This document shows positions 25,286 through 34,496 of a DNA stretch of 64,000 bases, piece by piece (the first letter of the stretch is position 1; every line of letters starts with the position of its first letter). The notes under the pieces were generated by a model, which saw nothing but the letters and a program-made list of their open reading frames with translations, did no database searches and was not told the DNA's origin. This DNA comes from an uncultured Aquimarina sp. GTDB taxonomy: Bacteria; Bacteroidota; Bacteroidia; Flavobacteriales; Flavobacteriaceae. The translations under genes were made by a program, and so were the position numbers. The DNA lies in the NCBI GenBank assembly GCA_947498705.1, contig CANMLW010000006.1, positions 175,600 to 239,599 of the forward strand, in the 5' to 3' direction.

Positions 25286-26917
25286 ATGAATATAAGAATG
25301 CATAAGATAGTCCATAAATATCTGAAACATCAAGGCATAAATATTGCTAGTAGGTATCTAGAAGATTTGATAGTTTCGAATGCTAATTTTCCTTCGATTT
25401 TATGTATTGCAGACGTATTAGAGCGACTTTCCATATCCTGTAGTATAGGGAAGATAAATAAAGCAGACTTAATCGGCTTAGAGTTCCCCTATATTTTACA
25501 TCTCGAGAACGAAGAAGGAGATTTAGTTTTTGTGAAAAATAAAAAATGCTTACGTAAACAAAAAGAAAAATTAAAAGGTTGGAATGGTACGGTTATAAAA
25601 ATATTCCCCGAGCGGGGGGTAAGAACACAAAAAAATGAAGATGTTCTAAGAAAAGAAAATTTAACCAAAAGAATGATATCGTTTTTATTGATTTCGGTTT
25701 TTGGTTTGCTACTTATATCTAAAACGACGCATCATTTAGAATGGGATGAGGCTTTATTACTTTTAAGTGCTATTGTTGGTAGTATTACAGGTTATTTATT
25801 GCTTACAAAAGATTTAGGTATTGAAAACATTGTAGTAGAAAAGTTTTGTCAAACAGCAAAAGATAAGAAATCTGGATGCGATCAGGTGCTAAACTCAAAA
25901 ACCGCCCAGATTTTCGGAAAAGTAAAACTTTCGGACCTTGTATTTACTTATTTTAGTTTTCAGATCATATTAATTGGTTCTTCTAACTATTTTGATGTTT
26001 CATATTATATTCTACCAATAGTTGGTTTCATAACAGTCCCTATTGTTTTATTCTCTTTATATTATCAATATTTTACGGCCAAAACATGGTGTCAATTATG
26101 CCTTGTTATTAATGCCATTTTGATTCTCCAATTGGTGATGTATAGTTTTAACACTTCTGTAAGCTTTGAAAATACAAGTATACAACCACTGGCATTGGTT
26201 GCATCATTATTAATCTTTATTAGCCTGTTATCTTCTACCGTATTGATTAAAAACGGCTATAAAGAATTAAGAGATAGTAGGTTGAGTTTGTATGATTATA
26301 AGCGTATTTTCGAATCGGTAACCGTTTTTAAGTTTTTACTGCAGAAACAAAGAAAAATAAAAACGAATCCCATTCTTAAGGAGATAGTTTTGGGTAATAC
26401 TACAGCACCAATTAAAGTTCTAATGGTGAGCAATTTGTATTGTGAACCATGTAAAATACAACATAAGATACTTGAAGAATTATTACTAACATATCCAGAA
26501 AAACTGCAGGTGTCATTTCGATTTGTATTGAATAATAAAGGAAGTTATCATGATATTACTGCAACCGATTATATAATAAGTTATTGGTTAAAAAATATTG
26601 AAGGAAAAGTTAATGCAGTGGATATTACTTTAGAAATGTTGTCTGATTGGTATGATTTAATGAACTTAAAAAAGTTTATGTTTCTATACCCTTTAAAAAA
26701 GAATGATGTTATTGAAAAGGACAAAGCAACAGAAGAAGCATTTTTTAATTGGTTATATGAATCCAGAATAGAAAAAACTCCTACAATTTTTGTAAATGGG
26801 TACCTGTTACCAGATCAGTATACTCTGGAAAACCTAGCAGCCATAATCCCAGAATTATCAGAAAGCATATATAATAACCAACTCCCTAAAGAAAAAATCA
26901 TTTTTGAAGAAATATAA
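25286..26917 (+). CDS. C39-like domain/VKOR/thioredoxin fusion for peptide maturation
   Basis: The 543-aa membrane protein has three parts. Residues 1-110 resemble the bacteriocin-processing C39 peptidase fold (SILCIADVLERL, FPYILHLENEEGDLVFV), but the DCG cysteine motif and the His of the HFVV-type segment are absent, so it is probably catalytically dead. Residues 130-325 are a vitamin K epoxide reductase-type four- or five-helix domain with loop cysteines C188 and C198 and the active-site pair CQLC (269-272). Residues 365-530 are a thioredoxin/DsbA-like domain with CEPC (386-389). VKOR-thioredoxin fusions are known to drive disulfide formation. The C39-like part and the double-glycine peptide gene 87 bp downstream suggest a leader-docked oxidase dedicated to that peptide. 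Confidence 0.85.
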   Translation: MNIRMHKIVHKYLKHQGINIASRYLEDLIVSNANFPSILCIADVLERLSISCSIGKINKADLIGLEFPYILHLENEEGDLVFVKNKKCLRKQKEKLKGWNGTVIKIFPERGVRTQKNEDVLRKENLTKRMISFLLISVFGLLLISKTTHHLEWDEALLLLSAIVGSITGYLLLTKDLGIENIVVEKFCQTAKDKKSGCDQVLNSKTAQIFGKVKLSDLVFTYFSFQIILIGSSNYFDVSYYILPIVGFITVPIVLFSLYYQYFTAKTWCQLCLVINAILILQLVMYSFNTSVSFENTSIQPLALVASLLIFISLLSSTVLIKNGYKELRDSRLSLYDYKRIFESVTVFKFLLQKQRKIKTNPILKEIVLGNTTAPIKVLMVSNLYCEPCKIQHKILEELLLTYPEKLQVSFRFVLNNKGSYHDITATDYIISYWLKNIEGKVNAVDITLEMLSDWYDLMNLKKFMFLYPLKKNDVIEKDKATEEAFFNWLYESRIEKTPTIFVNGYLLPDQYTLENLAAIIPELSESIYNNQLPKEKIIFEEI

Positions 26918-27004
26918 GATTTTGTTTGGCCAAGCAAAAGGGTGTGAGATCTTACCCTACCATTGTGTAAAAAAAGATATTTAGTTAATCACAAATAAAT
27001 AAAA

Positions 27005-27205
27005 ATGGAAAATAACAATTTTGACCCATCATTTCAATCATTAAATCGAACACAAATGCGCACTCTAAAAGGTGGGGGTGTACCTTCTCCAGAAGGATTT
27101 TGCTGCGGAACTCCGGCTCAGCGTGCAGATTGGTTAGAAGATTATCCTTTTCTTAGGTTTAAATATGACTGTACTGATTGTACTTGTGATGGTTATAATC
27201 ACTAA
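27005..27205 (+). CDS. Double-glycine-leader cysteine-rich peptide precursor
   Basis: The 66-aa product has a leader of about 24 residues (LNRTQMRTLKGG), typical of the C39/ABC-exported natural-product or bacteriocin precursors of Bacteroidota. Cleavage after Gly24 would leave a 42-residue core with five cysteines: C33-C34 and C56, C59, C61 (CTDCTC). The odd number allows two intramolecular disulfides plus one free or intermolecular thiol. It follows the fusion oxidase by 87 bp on the same strand without an intervening terminator. No modifying enzyme of the lanthipeptide or radical-SAM type and no exporter lies nearby. Whether it is a toxin, signal or surface peptide is unknown. Confidence 0.8.
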   Translation: MENNNFDPSFQSLNRTQMRTLKGGGVPSPEGFCCGTPAQRADWLEDYPFLRFKYDCTDCTCDGYNH

Positions 27206-27473
27206 AAGTTTTATTTACATCAAACGATTTGATTCAGTGTAATTTTAATACATAAGTTTTTACAAAGATATCCCGCATGAAAGTTATTCATATCATTTAC
27301 GGAGCGCATTTATAGCAAAGAGATTTGATAGTTCAGAAACTTGAAAATAGTTACAGATATCTATATAGTTTATCACTTTATTAAGTAAAAACTATGTATT
27401 CATATTATTTCGAAATTCAATGTGATTTGCAAACCTCTATGGTGTTTTATAGGCCATAGAGGTTTTATTTATA
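27206..27473. other. Intergenic region after the peptide gene
   Basis: There is no further gene or second precursor. A weak ATCAAA-CGA-TTTGAT palindrome follows the peptide gene and a strong terminator sits at 27431-27470. Confidence 0.5.
27431..27470 (+). terminator. Terminator between convergent genes
   Basis: AAACCTCTATGG and CCATAGAGGTTT form a 12-bp stem with an 11-base loop, followed by TATTTATATT on the plus strand. It probably ends the peptide transcript and may also serve the convergent carboxylase operon. Confidence 0.8.
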
Positions 27474-29015
27474 TTATAAAGGAATGTTACCGTGTTTTCT
27501 TTTGGGGTGATTTACTTTTTTGTTTTCTAACATACTAAACCCTTTAATTAATTTACGTCGAGTGTTTTTTGGCAAGATAACTTCATCTATAAAACCTCGT
27601 TGTGCTGCGCGATAAGGGTTAGCAAATTTTTCGGCATATTCGGCTTCTTTTTCAGAAAGCTTTACTTCTGGATCCTTTGCTGCCTGAATTTCACGTTTAA
27701 AAATAATTTCACTAGCACCTTTGGCACCCATTACGGCAATTTCTGCAGAAGGCCATGCAAAATTTAGATCGGCTCCTATATGTTTAGAATTCATTACATC
27801 ATAGGCTCCGCCATATGCTTTTCTGGTAATCACTGTAATTCTGGGCACTGTGGCTTCGCTTAGCGCATATAATAATTTAGCACCGTGTACTATAATCCCA
27901 TTCCACTCCTGATCTGTACCAGGTAAGAAACCTGGAACGTCTACCAAAACTAACAACGGAATATTAAAGCAATCGCAAAAACGTGTAAATCTGGCTGCTT
28001 TTTTAGAGCTATTTACATCAAGTACACCTGCCAAAAACATGGGTTGATTTGCAATAATTCCGACACTTTTTCCTCCTAAACGCGCAAAACCAACGATGAT
28101 ATTTTCTGCATGATCTTGATGGATTTCATAAAAACTATCATGATCAATAATACCCGTAATAACGGCGTGCATATCATATGGTTTATTGGCACTATCAGGA
28201 ATAATATCAGATAATTGATCTCTTATTTCATCATTTAGAGAATAAGGAGTTACAGATGGCTTTTGAGTATTGTTTTGAGGTAGGTAACTTAACAACTTCT
28301 TTACATCTTCAAGACATTCTATGTCATTGGCAGAGGTTATGTGAGCAACGCCAGATTTGGTTGCATGTGTACTTGCACCTCCTAATTCTTCAGAAGTTAC
28401 TTCTTCATTGGTAACTGTTTTTACTACATTAGGGCCAGTAACAAACATATAACTTGTATCTTCAACCATTAAGGTAAAATCGGTCATGGCAGGAGAGTAA
28501 ACTGCTCCTCCAGCGCATGGCCCCATAATTGCCGAAATTTGAGGAATTACCCCTGATGCTTGCACATTTCTGTAAAAAATATCGGCATATCCCCCTAAAG
28601 AACGTACACCTTCTTGAATTCTAGCTCCGCCAGAATCATTTAGACCTATAATAGGGGCTCCTACCTTCATAGCATGATCCATAATTTTACAAATTTTCTC
28701 GGCATGGGTTTCTGATAAAGCACCACCAAAAACTGTAAAGTCCTGCGCATATATATATATCAATCGGCCTGCAATAGTACCATATCCTGTTACAACACCA
28801 TCTCCATAATACAATTCTTTATCCATTCCAAAATCGGTGGAACGATGAGTAACTAATATCCCTATTTCTTCAAAAGAACCTTCGTCTAATATATAATTGA
28901 TACGCTCTCTTGCTGTAAGTTTTTTCTTTTGGTGCTGTCGTTCTATTCTTTTTTTGCCGCCTCCTAATTTTGCTTGATTAATTTTATCTTGTAACGTCTT
29001 TATTTTAGAATCCAT
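27474..29015 (-). CDS. Acyl-CoA carboxylase, carboxyltransferase subunit (PccB-like)
   Basis: The 513-aa product has the crotonase-fold carboxyltransferase halves of the propionyl/methylcrotonyl-CoA carboxylase beta family. They include [64 protein letters not shown] and [13 protein letters not shown]. The length matches PccB. It transfers carboxyl from carboxybiotin to an acyl-CoA, with propionyl-CoA or acetyl-CoA the likely substrate. It is the last gene of a minus-strand operon with the biotin carboxylase (3-bp gap) and biotin carrier. Confidence 0.93.
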   Translation of the reverse strand: MDSKIKTLQDKINQAKLGGGKKRIERQHQKKKLTARERINYILDEGSFEEIGILVTHRSTDFGMDKELYYGDGVVTGYGTIAGRLIYIYAQDFTVFGGALSETHAEKICKIMDHAMKVGAPIIGLNDSGGARIQEGVRSLGGYADIFYRNVQASGVIPQISAIMGPCAGGAVYSPAMTDFTLMVEDTSYMFVTGPNVVKTVTNEEVTSEELGGASTHATKSGVAHITSANDIECLEDVKKLLSYLPQNNTQKPSVTPYSLNDEIRDQLSDIIPDSANKPYDMHAVITGIIDHDSFYEIHQDHAENIIVGFARLGGKSVGIIANQPMFLAGVLDVNSSKKAARFTRFCDCFNIPLLVLVDVPGFLPGTDQEWNGIIVHGAKLLYALSEATVPRITVITRKAYGGAYDVMNSKHIGADLNFAWPSAEIAVMGAKGASEIIFKREIQAAKDPEVKLSEKEAEYAEKFANPYRAAQRGFIDEVILPKNTRRKLIKGFSMLENKKVNHPKRKHGNIPL

Positions 29016-29018
29016 AGT

Positions 29019-30461
29019 TTAGTGTATTGGTAAACGAAGCTTTTCCTGGTCATTAAAATATTGCTTTAATGCTATAATAGCAGCAATTTCGGCTTCTTTA
29101 TGGGATATTTCTTGTATCACTTCGGGAGTGAAATATTTTTTTACAAAATGGGTGTCAAAATCTCCAGAATAGAAGGCTTCGTGTTTGCATACAAATTTTC
29201 CGAAATCAAGTGTCGTTTCTACGCCCTCTATTTTATAATTATCGATAGCCGTTATCATAAGTTCTATAGCTTCTTCACGAGTTTTACCATAGGTAATAAG
29301 TTTTGCCAACATGGGATCATAGTAGATAGGAATATGCATTCCTTCTTCAAAACCATTATCTACTCGAATACCTTTGCCAGAGGGGATCTGATATTTGTTT
29401 AGCTGCCCAACACTAGGCAAGAAATCATTTAAGGGGTCTTCTGCATATATGCGTAACTCTAATGCGTGTCCTTTGATTTGCAGATCTTTTTGCTGTATTG
29501 GCAAATGTTCACCTTTGGCAATTTTTATTTGTAGCTCGACAAGATCAATACCCGTGATTAGTTCTGTAACAGGATGTTCTACCTGTAATCGAGTATTCAT
29601 TTCTAAAAAATAAAAATTGTGATTTTCATCTAAAAGAAACTCCACGGTTCCAGCTCCTAGATAATCACAGGCTTTTGCCACTTTGATAGCAGCTTGCCCC
29701 ATTTTGGTACGTAACTCTGATGTTAACACTATAGAAGGAGCCTCTTCTACCACTTTTTGATGTCGTCTTTGTATACTACATTCTCGCTCAAAAAGATGTA
29801 TAATATTGCCATGACTGTCTGCCATTATTTGAATTTCTATATGACGCGGAGAAGCAATATATTTTTCGATAAAAACAGATCCATCGCCAAATGCCGAAGT
29901 TGCTTCACTAATTGCTCGTTGCATTTGTGATTCGAAATCAACCTCCTTTTCTACGATACGCATGCCCTTACCACCACCGCCGGCAGATGCTTTGATTAAT
30001 ATAGGATAACCAATTTTCTCTGCAATGTTTTTAGCTTTGGATATATCTGTAATCGCTTCATCTACTCCAGGTACCATAGGGATATCATAGGTTTTTACAG
30101 CTTCTTTGGCTGCTAATTTACTACCCATGATTTGTATGGCTTTTGGTTTTGGCCCTATAAAAATAAGGTTGTTTGCTACGACATTTTTTGCAAAATCAGC
30201 ATTTTCACTTAAAAAACCGTATCCTGGGTGTATTGCATCAACATTTAGTTGTTTGGCTACCTCAATGATTTTAGAACCTAATAAATAGGACTGATTAGAA
30301 GGGGCTTCTCCTATATAAACTGCTTCATGAGCAAGTTTTACATGTGGTGCATCCCGATCAGCAGCAGAGTAGATGGCTACTGTTTTAATGCCCATCTGAT
30401 GTACTGTTCTAAGAATTCTAACTGCTATCTCACCTCTGTTAGCTATCAATATTTTTTTCAT
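29019..30461 (-). CDS. Biotin carboxylase subunit
   Basis: The 480-aa ATP-grasp enzyme carboxylates carrier-bound biotin with bicarbonate and ATP. It contains the N-terminal KILIANRGEIAVRILRT, the Gly-rich ATP loop KASAGGGGKGMRIV, FIEKYI..PRHIEIQIMAD, the catalytic EMNTRLQVEHPVTE and LRIYAEDP. It is slightly longer than E. coli AccC. Its own subunit layout (separate carrier, PccB-like transferase) points to a propionyl- or acyl-CoA carboxylase, not to fatty-acid-type AccABCD. Confidence 0.94.
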   Translation of the reverse strand: MKKILIANRGEIAVRILRTVHQMGIKTVAIYSAADRDAPHVKLAHEAVYIGEAPSNQSYLLGSKIIEVAKQLNVDAIHPGYGFLSENADFAKNVVANNLIFIGPKPKAIQIMGSKLAAKEAVKTYDIPMVPGVDEAITDISKAKNIAEKIGYPILIKASAGGGGKGMRIVEKEVDFESQMQRAISEATSAFGDGSVFIEKYIASPRHIEIQIMADSHGNIIHLFERECSIQRRHQKVVEEAPSIVLTSELRTKMGQAAIKVAKACDYLGAGTVEFLLDENHNFYFLEMNTRLQVEHPVTELITGIDLVELQIKIAKGEHLPIQQKDLQIKGHALELRIYAEDPLNDFLPSVGQLNKYQIPSGKGIRVDNGFEEGMHIPIYYDPMLAKLITYGKTREEAIELMITAIDNYKIEGVETTLDFGKFVCKHEAFYSGDFDTHFVKKYFTPEVIQEISHKEAEIAAIIALKQYFNDQEKLRLPIH

Positions 30462-30512
30462 ACAGTTGGCTATAAATGTTTTGATGGTATTGTGTGTATA
30501 TTGTTAAGGTTC

Positions 30513-31001
30513 TTATTTTTCGAACTCAATTAGCAACTCGCCTTTATCTACAGTAGTACCTTTAACCGCAGAAATGGATTTAATGACTCCATCTCTAGGG
30601 GATAAAATACTATTCTCCATTTTCATGGCTTCAAGGATGAATAACGGGTCGTCTTCCTTAATTTGTTGTCCTATTTTAACATGAACATCTAGTAATAGCC
30701 CTGGCATAGGTGCTTTGATTTGATGTATTTGTTTTGATGAACCCAATGAAAATCCCATTTCTTTGATTTTCATATCTAAAACATCATTAATAGCAACCTG
30801 ATATGAGTTGCCATTAACACTTATAGTATAACTTTTCGAAGAAAAATCATTTTGTATGACTTTTGTTTGATAGGATTGATGTTTATGAATCAAATGATAA
30901 TTTGAATTTGAGTTCTCGACGATATCCATGGAAGATATATCTTTTTCTGTAAATTCAAATTCAAAAAGGGTATTGACCTTGACATTATACTTACTACTCA
31001 T
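30513..31001 (-). CDS. Biotin carboxyl carrier protein
   Basis: The 162-aa product has a C-terminal biotinyl-lipoyl domain (residues 95-161) with the biotin-acceptor Lys127 in EAMKMEN and the hammerhead GLLLDVHVKIGQQI. The N-terminal ~85 residues resemble the acyl-CoA carboxylase BT-like linker found on separated PCC carriers. It is the first gene of the carboxylase operon, 51 bp before the biotin carboxylase gene and divergent to the YHYH gene. Confidence 0.92.
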   Translation of the reverse strand: MSSKYNVKVNTLFEFEFTEKDISSMDIVENSNSNYHLIHKHQSYQTKVIQNDFSSKSYTISVNGNSYQVAINDVLDMKIKEMGFSLGSSKQIHQIKAPMPGLLLDVHVKIGQQIKEDDPLFILEAMKMENSILSPRDGVIKSISAVKGTTVDKGELLIEFEK

Positions 31002-31201
31002 AGGTATGAATATTTAATCTATACGATAAATATAAATATTAAAATGACCAGATAATAATTAGGGCTTTAATTATTGTATTTTTTTATGTATTTATAATTA
31101 GTTATCTTCTATTGTTCAAAAAAATGTAGGATTCATTAATTAAACCTTTTGTGATTTACTGAGTCTAACTAAACACGTAATAACCAAATCAATATTATTT
31201 T

Positions 31202-31996
31202 ATGAAAAAGTCCCCAAAATTTTCTACCCAAATAACTACTTTGCTAATTTTAATCTGTGTGTTCATAGCTTGTTCTGGCGATGATGATTCGTCTGCAACT
31301 AATGAAACAAATCCAGATACAGAAGCTTCAGATTATGATATAACTCCGATTTTGACAAAGTTTAGCGCAGCTGGTTTGTCATATGAAATTAGCGGAAGTA
31401 ATGTAATTTTTACGACCAACGATTTACCAGATCATAAATCACCTTATTATTTGGATACAGAGTGGGAGAGTAGTTTGTATGAAGCTTATAACGGTAGTAA
31501 TACAAGTTTTAATTTAAACCCTAATAGAATTGCGGCTCAGAATATTACTATAACCATTCCCTTACATCCTGCAGAAGCATCAAATAAGGAAGCAACGGCA
31601 TTAGGAACTATGGGACTTGCAATAAATGGGGTTGTTTTTTACAATCAATATGCAGGGCCTAATAATCAGCCGTTAACTTCTGAGATTAATTCTTTTGATC
31701 AGTATTTAGGACATCCTCAACAACAAGGCGGGTATCATTATCATCAAGAACCTGTGTATCTGACCAATAAATTTGGAAATGATACTTTTCTGGGTTTGTT
31801 GGCCGATGGTTTTCCTGTGTATGGTCCTATAGAGAATGGTGATGAAATCACCAATGCAGATCTTGATGATTATCATGGTCATGTAGGTGTAACCGCAGAT
31901 TTTCCTAATGGTATTTATCATTACCATATTACTTCTGAAGATCCTTACATTAACGGTAATGGATTTTTTGGAACTCCTGGAAATATAACAAACTAA
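31202..31996 (+). CDS. YHYH domain lipoprotein
   Basis: The 264-aa product has a lipoprotein signal ending FIAC-SGDDD, an acidic surface-export-like motif, so it is probably on the outside of the outer membrane. The YHYH domain (residues 110-262) shows GGYHYHQEP near 180 and a terminal GIYHYHITSEDPYI. Clustered His and Tyr could bind metal, but this is not proved for the family. It is followed after 2 bases by the MORN-repeat lipoprotein and then a SCO1 protein, a grouping that suggests copper or periplasmic redox work. Confidence 0.88.
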   Translation: MKKSPKFSTQITTLLILICVFIACSGDDDSSATNETNPDTEASDYDITPILTKFSAAGLSYEISGSNVIFTTNDLPDHKSPYYLDTEWESSLYEAYNGSNTSFNLNPNRIAAQNITITIPLHPAEASNKEATALGTMGLAINGVVFYNQYAGPNNQPLTSEINSFDQYLGHPQQQGGYHYHQEPVYLTNKFGNDTFLGLLADGFPVYGPIENGDEITNADLDDYHGHVGVTADFPNGIYHYHITSEDPYINGNGFFGTPGNITN

Positions 31997-31998
31997 AA

Positions 31999-32565
31999 AT
32001 GCTTAAGTTTTATAGACTATTTACCATAATTCTTTTTTTGTTGAGCTGTAGAACAGATGTACCTAATCAAACGGTGATAGTAGGAGATGCAAGCTTATCT
32101 CTTTCTAATGGGAAACTATTTTACAATGAAAAACCGCTTACCGGTAACCTAAAGGGGTATTATCAAAACGGAGAATTAAAATCTGATGTAAAGTATCTTA
32201 ATGGTAAAAAAGAAGGAGTCGAAGAGGTGTACTATAATAATGGAGTTTTACAAACGCATAGAATATATTCAAAAGGAGTTAAAATAGATGTTCATAGGGG
32301 ATGGTGGCCAGATGGCAGTTCTAAATTTGAATATCATTTTGATAAAGAAGGCAGGTATGATGGTACTGTAAAAGAATGGTATACTAATGGACAGTTACTA
32401 AGAGATTTTAATTATACTTCTGGAAAAGAAGCGGGGCGACAACAAATGTTTCGCTCTAATGGTGCAATTCGTGCAAATTACGAAGTAATTAATGGTGAGC
32501 GTTTTGGTTTGATTGGACTAAAAAAATGTTATACCATAAAGAAAGATTCTATAAAGATATATTAA
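31999..32565 (+). CDS. MORN-repeat (YwqK-like) lipoprotein
   Basis: The 188-aa product has a lipobox LLSC-RT at about residue 17 and then at least four MORN_2-type repeats of 22-24 residues (KGYYQNGELKSDVKYLNGKKEG, EEVYYNNGVLQTHRIYSKG, WWPDGSSKFEYHF, KEWYTNGQLLRDFNYTSGKEAG, FRSNGAIRANYEV). Such proteins are often labelled antitoxins by similarity to YwqK, which is not supported here. It is probably an envelope scaffold, and operon context links it to YHYH and SCO1. Confidence 0.85.
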   Translation: MLKFYRLFTIILFLLSCRTDVPNQTVIVGDASLSLSNGKLFYNEKPLTGNLKGYYQNGELKSDVKYLNGKKEGVEEVYYNNGVLQTHRIYSKGVKIDVHRGWWPDGSSKFEYHFDKEGRYDGTVKEWYTNGQLLRDFNYTSGKEAGRQQMFRSNGAIRANYEVINGERFGLIGLKKCYTIKKDSIKIY

Positions 32566-32572
32566 TTGTATC

Positions 32573-33235
32573 ATGAAATATTTGTTATTTATAATAGCTA
32601 TACTGTGTTTAACTTTTTCTTGTAAAAAGCAAAAAGAAATGAAGGAAGAAGCAGTTGTGCAAAAGTTACCTTATTTTGTGTCTTCAAGTTTTACACCACA
32701 TTGGTTTTCAACATCAGACTTGATGGATAAACATAAAATACCAGCATTTTCATTTATAAATCAAGTAGGTGATACAGTTACTAATGAGACCTATAAAGAT
32801 AAAATATATGTGGCAGATTTTTTCTTTACAATTTGCCCTGGAATATGTCCACAACTTACCAAAAACATGCGCTATTTGCAGAAAACGTATAAAACTGATA
32901 ATGATATTAAGTTATTATCACATACGGTAATGCCCTGGCATGATTCGGTACCTGTATTACAGGATTATGCAATAAGGAATGAGGTTGATCTCGAAAAATG
33001 GAATTTGGTTACTGGCGATAAAAATGAAATTTATGAAATAGCAAGAAAAGGGTACTTTGCAGATGAAGATTTTGTTAAAACTCAGGACGAAAACAATTTT
33101 ATTCATACCGAAAATTTTATTCTTATAGATAAAAAAGGATACATTAGAGGAGTGTATAATGGTACCATTGCTCTGGATGTAAAACGGTTAATTCGCCATA
33201 TAGAAATTCTTAAAAAAGAATATCAAAAATTATAG
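32573..33235 (+). CDS. SCO1/SenC family copper/thiol protein
   Basis: The 220-aa lipoprotein (LTFSC-KK) has a thioredoxin fold. The copper site is complete: C88 and C92 in TICPGICP and His178 in FIHTENF. SCO proteins deliver copper to, or reduce, the CuA site of cytochrome oxidase in the periplasm. It sits 7 bp after the MORN gene in a three-gene operon starting with YHYH. No oxidase genes are in the window. Confidence 0.92.
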   Translation: MKYLLFIIAILCLTFSCKKQKEMKEEAVVQKLPYFVSSSFTPHWFSTSDLMDKHKIPAFSFINQVGDTVTNETYKDKIYVADFFFTICPGICPQLTKNMRYLQKTYKTDNDIKLLSHTVMPWHDSVPVLQDYAIRNEVDLEKWNLVTGDKNEIYEIARKGYFADEDFVKTQDENNFIHTENFILIDKKGYIRGVYNGTIALDVKRLIRHIEILKKEYQKL

Positions 33236-33277
33236 ATTACCTATATTTACCAGAATTTAATTTTTGAGTGTTTTTTA

Positions 33278-33877
33278 ATGTCGTTTATAGAAGGTTTTAT
33301 AATAGGGTTGAGTATGATCATTTTTATAGGACCCGTCTTCTTTTTACTGCTTAATAGTACACTTCAATATGGAGTAAAAGTAGGAATATCAGTAGCCTTA
33401 GGGATAATTATTAGTGATGTCGTTTGTGTTTTATTATGCTACTATGGCTTTTCTTCTTTTTTAACCATATCGCAAAACCAAGTGTGGTTAGCTGCTATTG
33501 GAAGTATCATTCTTTTTGGATTAGGAGTTCATTATTTGTTTAAAAAAGCTACCGTTACACATACTATTTCAATTTCATCTAAAGATATCCTCTCCTTTTT
33601 TATGAGAGGGTTTAGTGTTAATTTCTTTAATCCTTTTGTGTTTTTGGTGTGGATTGGAGTGTTTAAGTATGGTCAGCATAAATATGTGGCAAATCATTCA
33701 TTTGTGACATATATAATAGCGGTATTAGTGGCAATATTTATAACAGATATGACAAAAGTTTTTCTATCTAAAAAGTTGCAAAGGTTTATTTCTGTCAAAA
33801 GACTAGCCGTATTTTTTAAGATAACCGGTGTGGTATTGATTCTTTTTTCTATTCGATTGTTGGTTTTTGTTTGGTAA
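33278..33877 (+). CDS. LysE family exporter
   Basis: The 199-aa inner-membrane protein has six hydrophobic helices. The LysE/RhtB signature is FIEGFIIGLSMIIFIGPVFFLLLNSTLQYGVKVGI pattern, with the GP in helix 1 and FF.NPFVF.VWIGVF in the middle. The family exports amino acids, and the substrate is not predictable. It lies 42 bp after the SCO1 gene and may be cotranscribed. Confidence 0.88.
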   Translation: MSFIEGFIIGLSMIIFIGPVFFLLLNSTLQYGVKVGISVALGIIISDVVCVLLCYYGFSSFLTISQNQVWLAAIGSIILFGLGVHYLFKKATVTHTISISSKDILSFFMRGFSVNFFNPFVFLVWIGVFKYGQHKYVANHSFVTYIIAVLVAIFITDMTKVFLSKKLQRFISVKRLAVFFKITGVVLILFSIRLLVFVW

Positions 33878-33896
33878 ATCTAAAAACAGAATTAAC

Positions 33897-33904
33897 TATA
33901 TTTG
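33897..33904 (+). promoter_or_regulatory. Candidate promoter of the DUF1761 gene
   Basis: TATATTTG matches TAnnTTTG, with TTTG at 33870-33873 and a 23-bp spacer. It lies 27 bp before ATG 33931. Confidence 0.45.
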
Positions 33905-33930
33905 AGAAACAACAATAAAATTTAACAAAT

Positions 33931-34431
33931 ATGGAATTCAATTTTTTGATTACTGCTTTAGCAGCGCTAGTCCCTATGATACTTGGGTTTATCTGGTATA
34001 ATCCAAAAGTTTTTGGCACTGCCTGGATGAATGCTTGTGGGTTTACAGAAGAAGATTTAAAAGGAGGAAATATGGCAATAACTTTTATTTTGGCATATGT
34101 GTTTAGCTTTTTTCTTGCTTTTATGTTAAATACCATAGTAATTCATCAATTTGGTTTTTTCTCTAGTATTATGAGCGAACCAGGCTGGAACGAACCTGGT
34201 TCTGAAGCCTATAAGTTTTCGCAAGATTATATGGCAAAATATGGCAATAACTTTAGGGACTTTGGGCATGGAGCCTTGCACGGGGCTATGGTTGGATTGT
34301 TAATTGCTTTGCCTGTTCTGGCAACCAATAGTTTGTTTGAAAGAAAAGGATTTAAATATATTGCAGTTAATGCAGGATATTGGGTCGTATGCATTGCGCT
34401 TATGGGTGGTGTGCTATGTCAATTTGCATAA
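33931..34431 (+). CDS. DUF1761 membrane protein
   Basis: The 166-aa product has four predicted transmembrane helices. The family motif GFIWYNPKVFGTAW is at residues 19-32 and a second conserved stretch DFGHGALHGAMVGLLIALPVL is at about 110-130. The function is unknown. The amphipathic insert around MSEPGWNEPGSEAYKF is longer than in many members. It ends at a bidirectional terminator shared with the convergent gene. Confidence 0.85.
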   Translation: MEFNFLITALAALVPMILGFIWYNPKVFGTAWMNACGFTEEDLKGGNMAITFILAYVFSFFLAFMLNTIVIHQFGFFSSIMSEPGWNEPGSEAYKFSQDYMAKYGNNFRDFGHGALHGAMVGLLIALPVLATNSLFERKGFKYIAVNAGYWVVCIALMGGVLCQFA

Positions 34432-34467
34432 ATTTTGACCCTCAGAACAGAAATATATAGAAGAAGA

Positions 34468-34496
34468 AAGATGGTTTAAACAAACCATCTTTTTTT
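34468..34496. terminator. Bidirectional terminator
   Basis: AAAGATGGTTT and AAACCATCTTT pair perfectly around AAAC, followed by TTTTTT on the plus strand. It reads as AAAGATGG...CCATCTTT on the minus strand too and ends at the stop codon of the convergent gene. Confidence 0.85.

Noticed and set aside
31999..32565. Antitoxin of a toxin-antitoxin system
   Set aside because: The resemblance is only the MORN_2 repeat. The protein is a lipoprotein and no toxin is adjacent.
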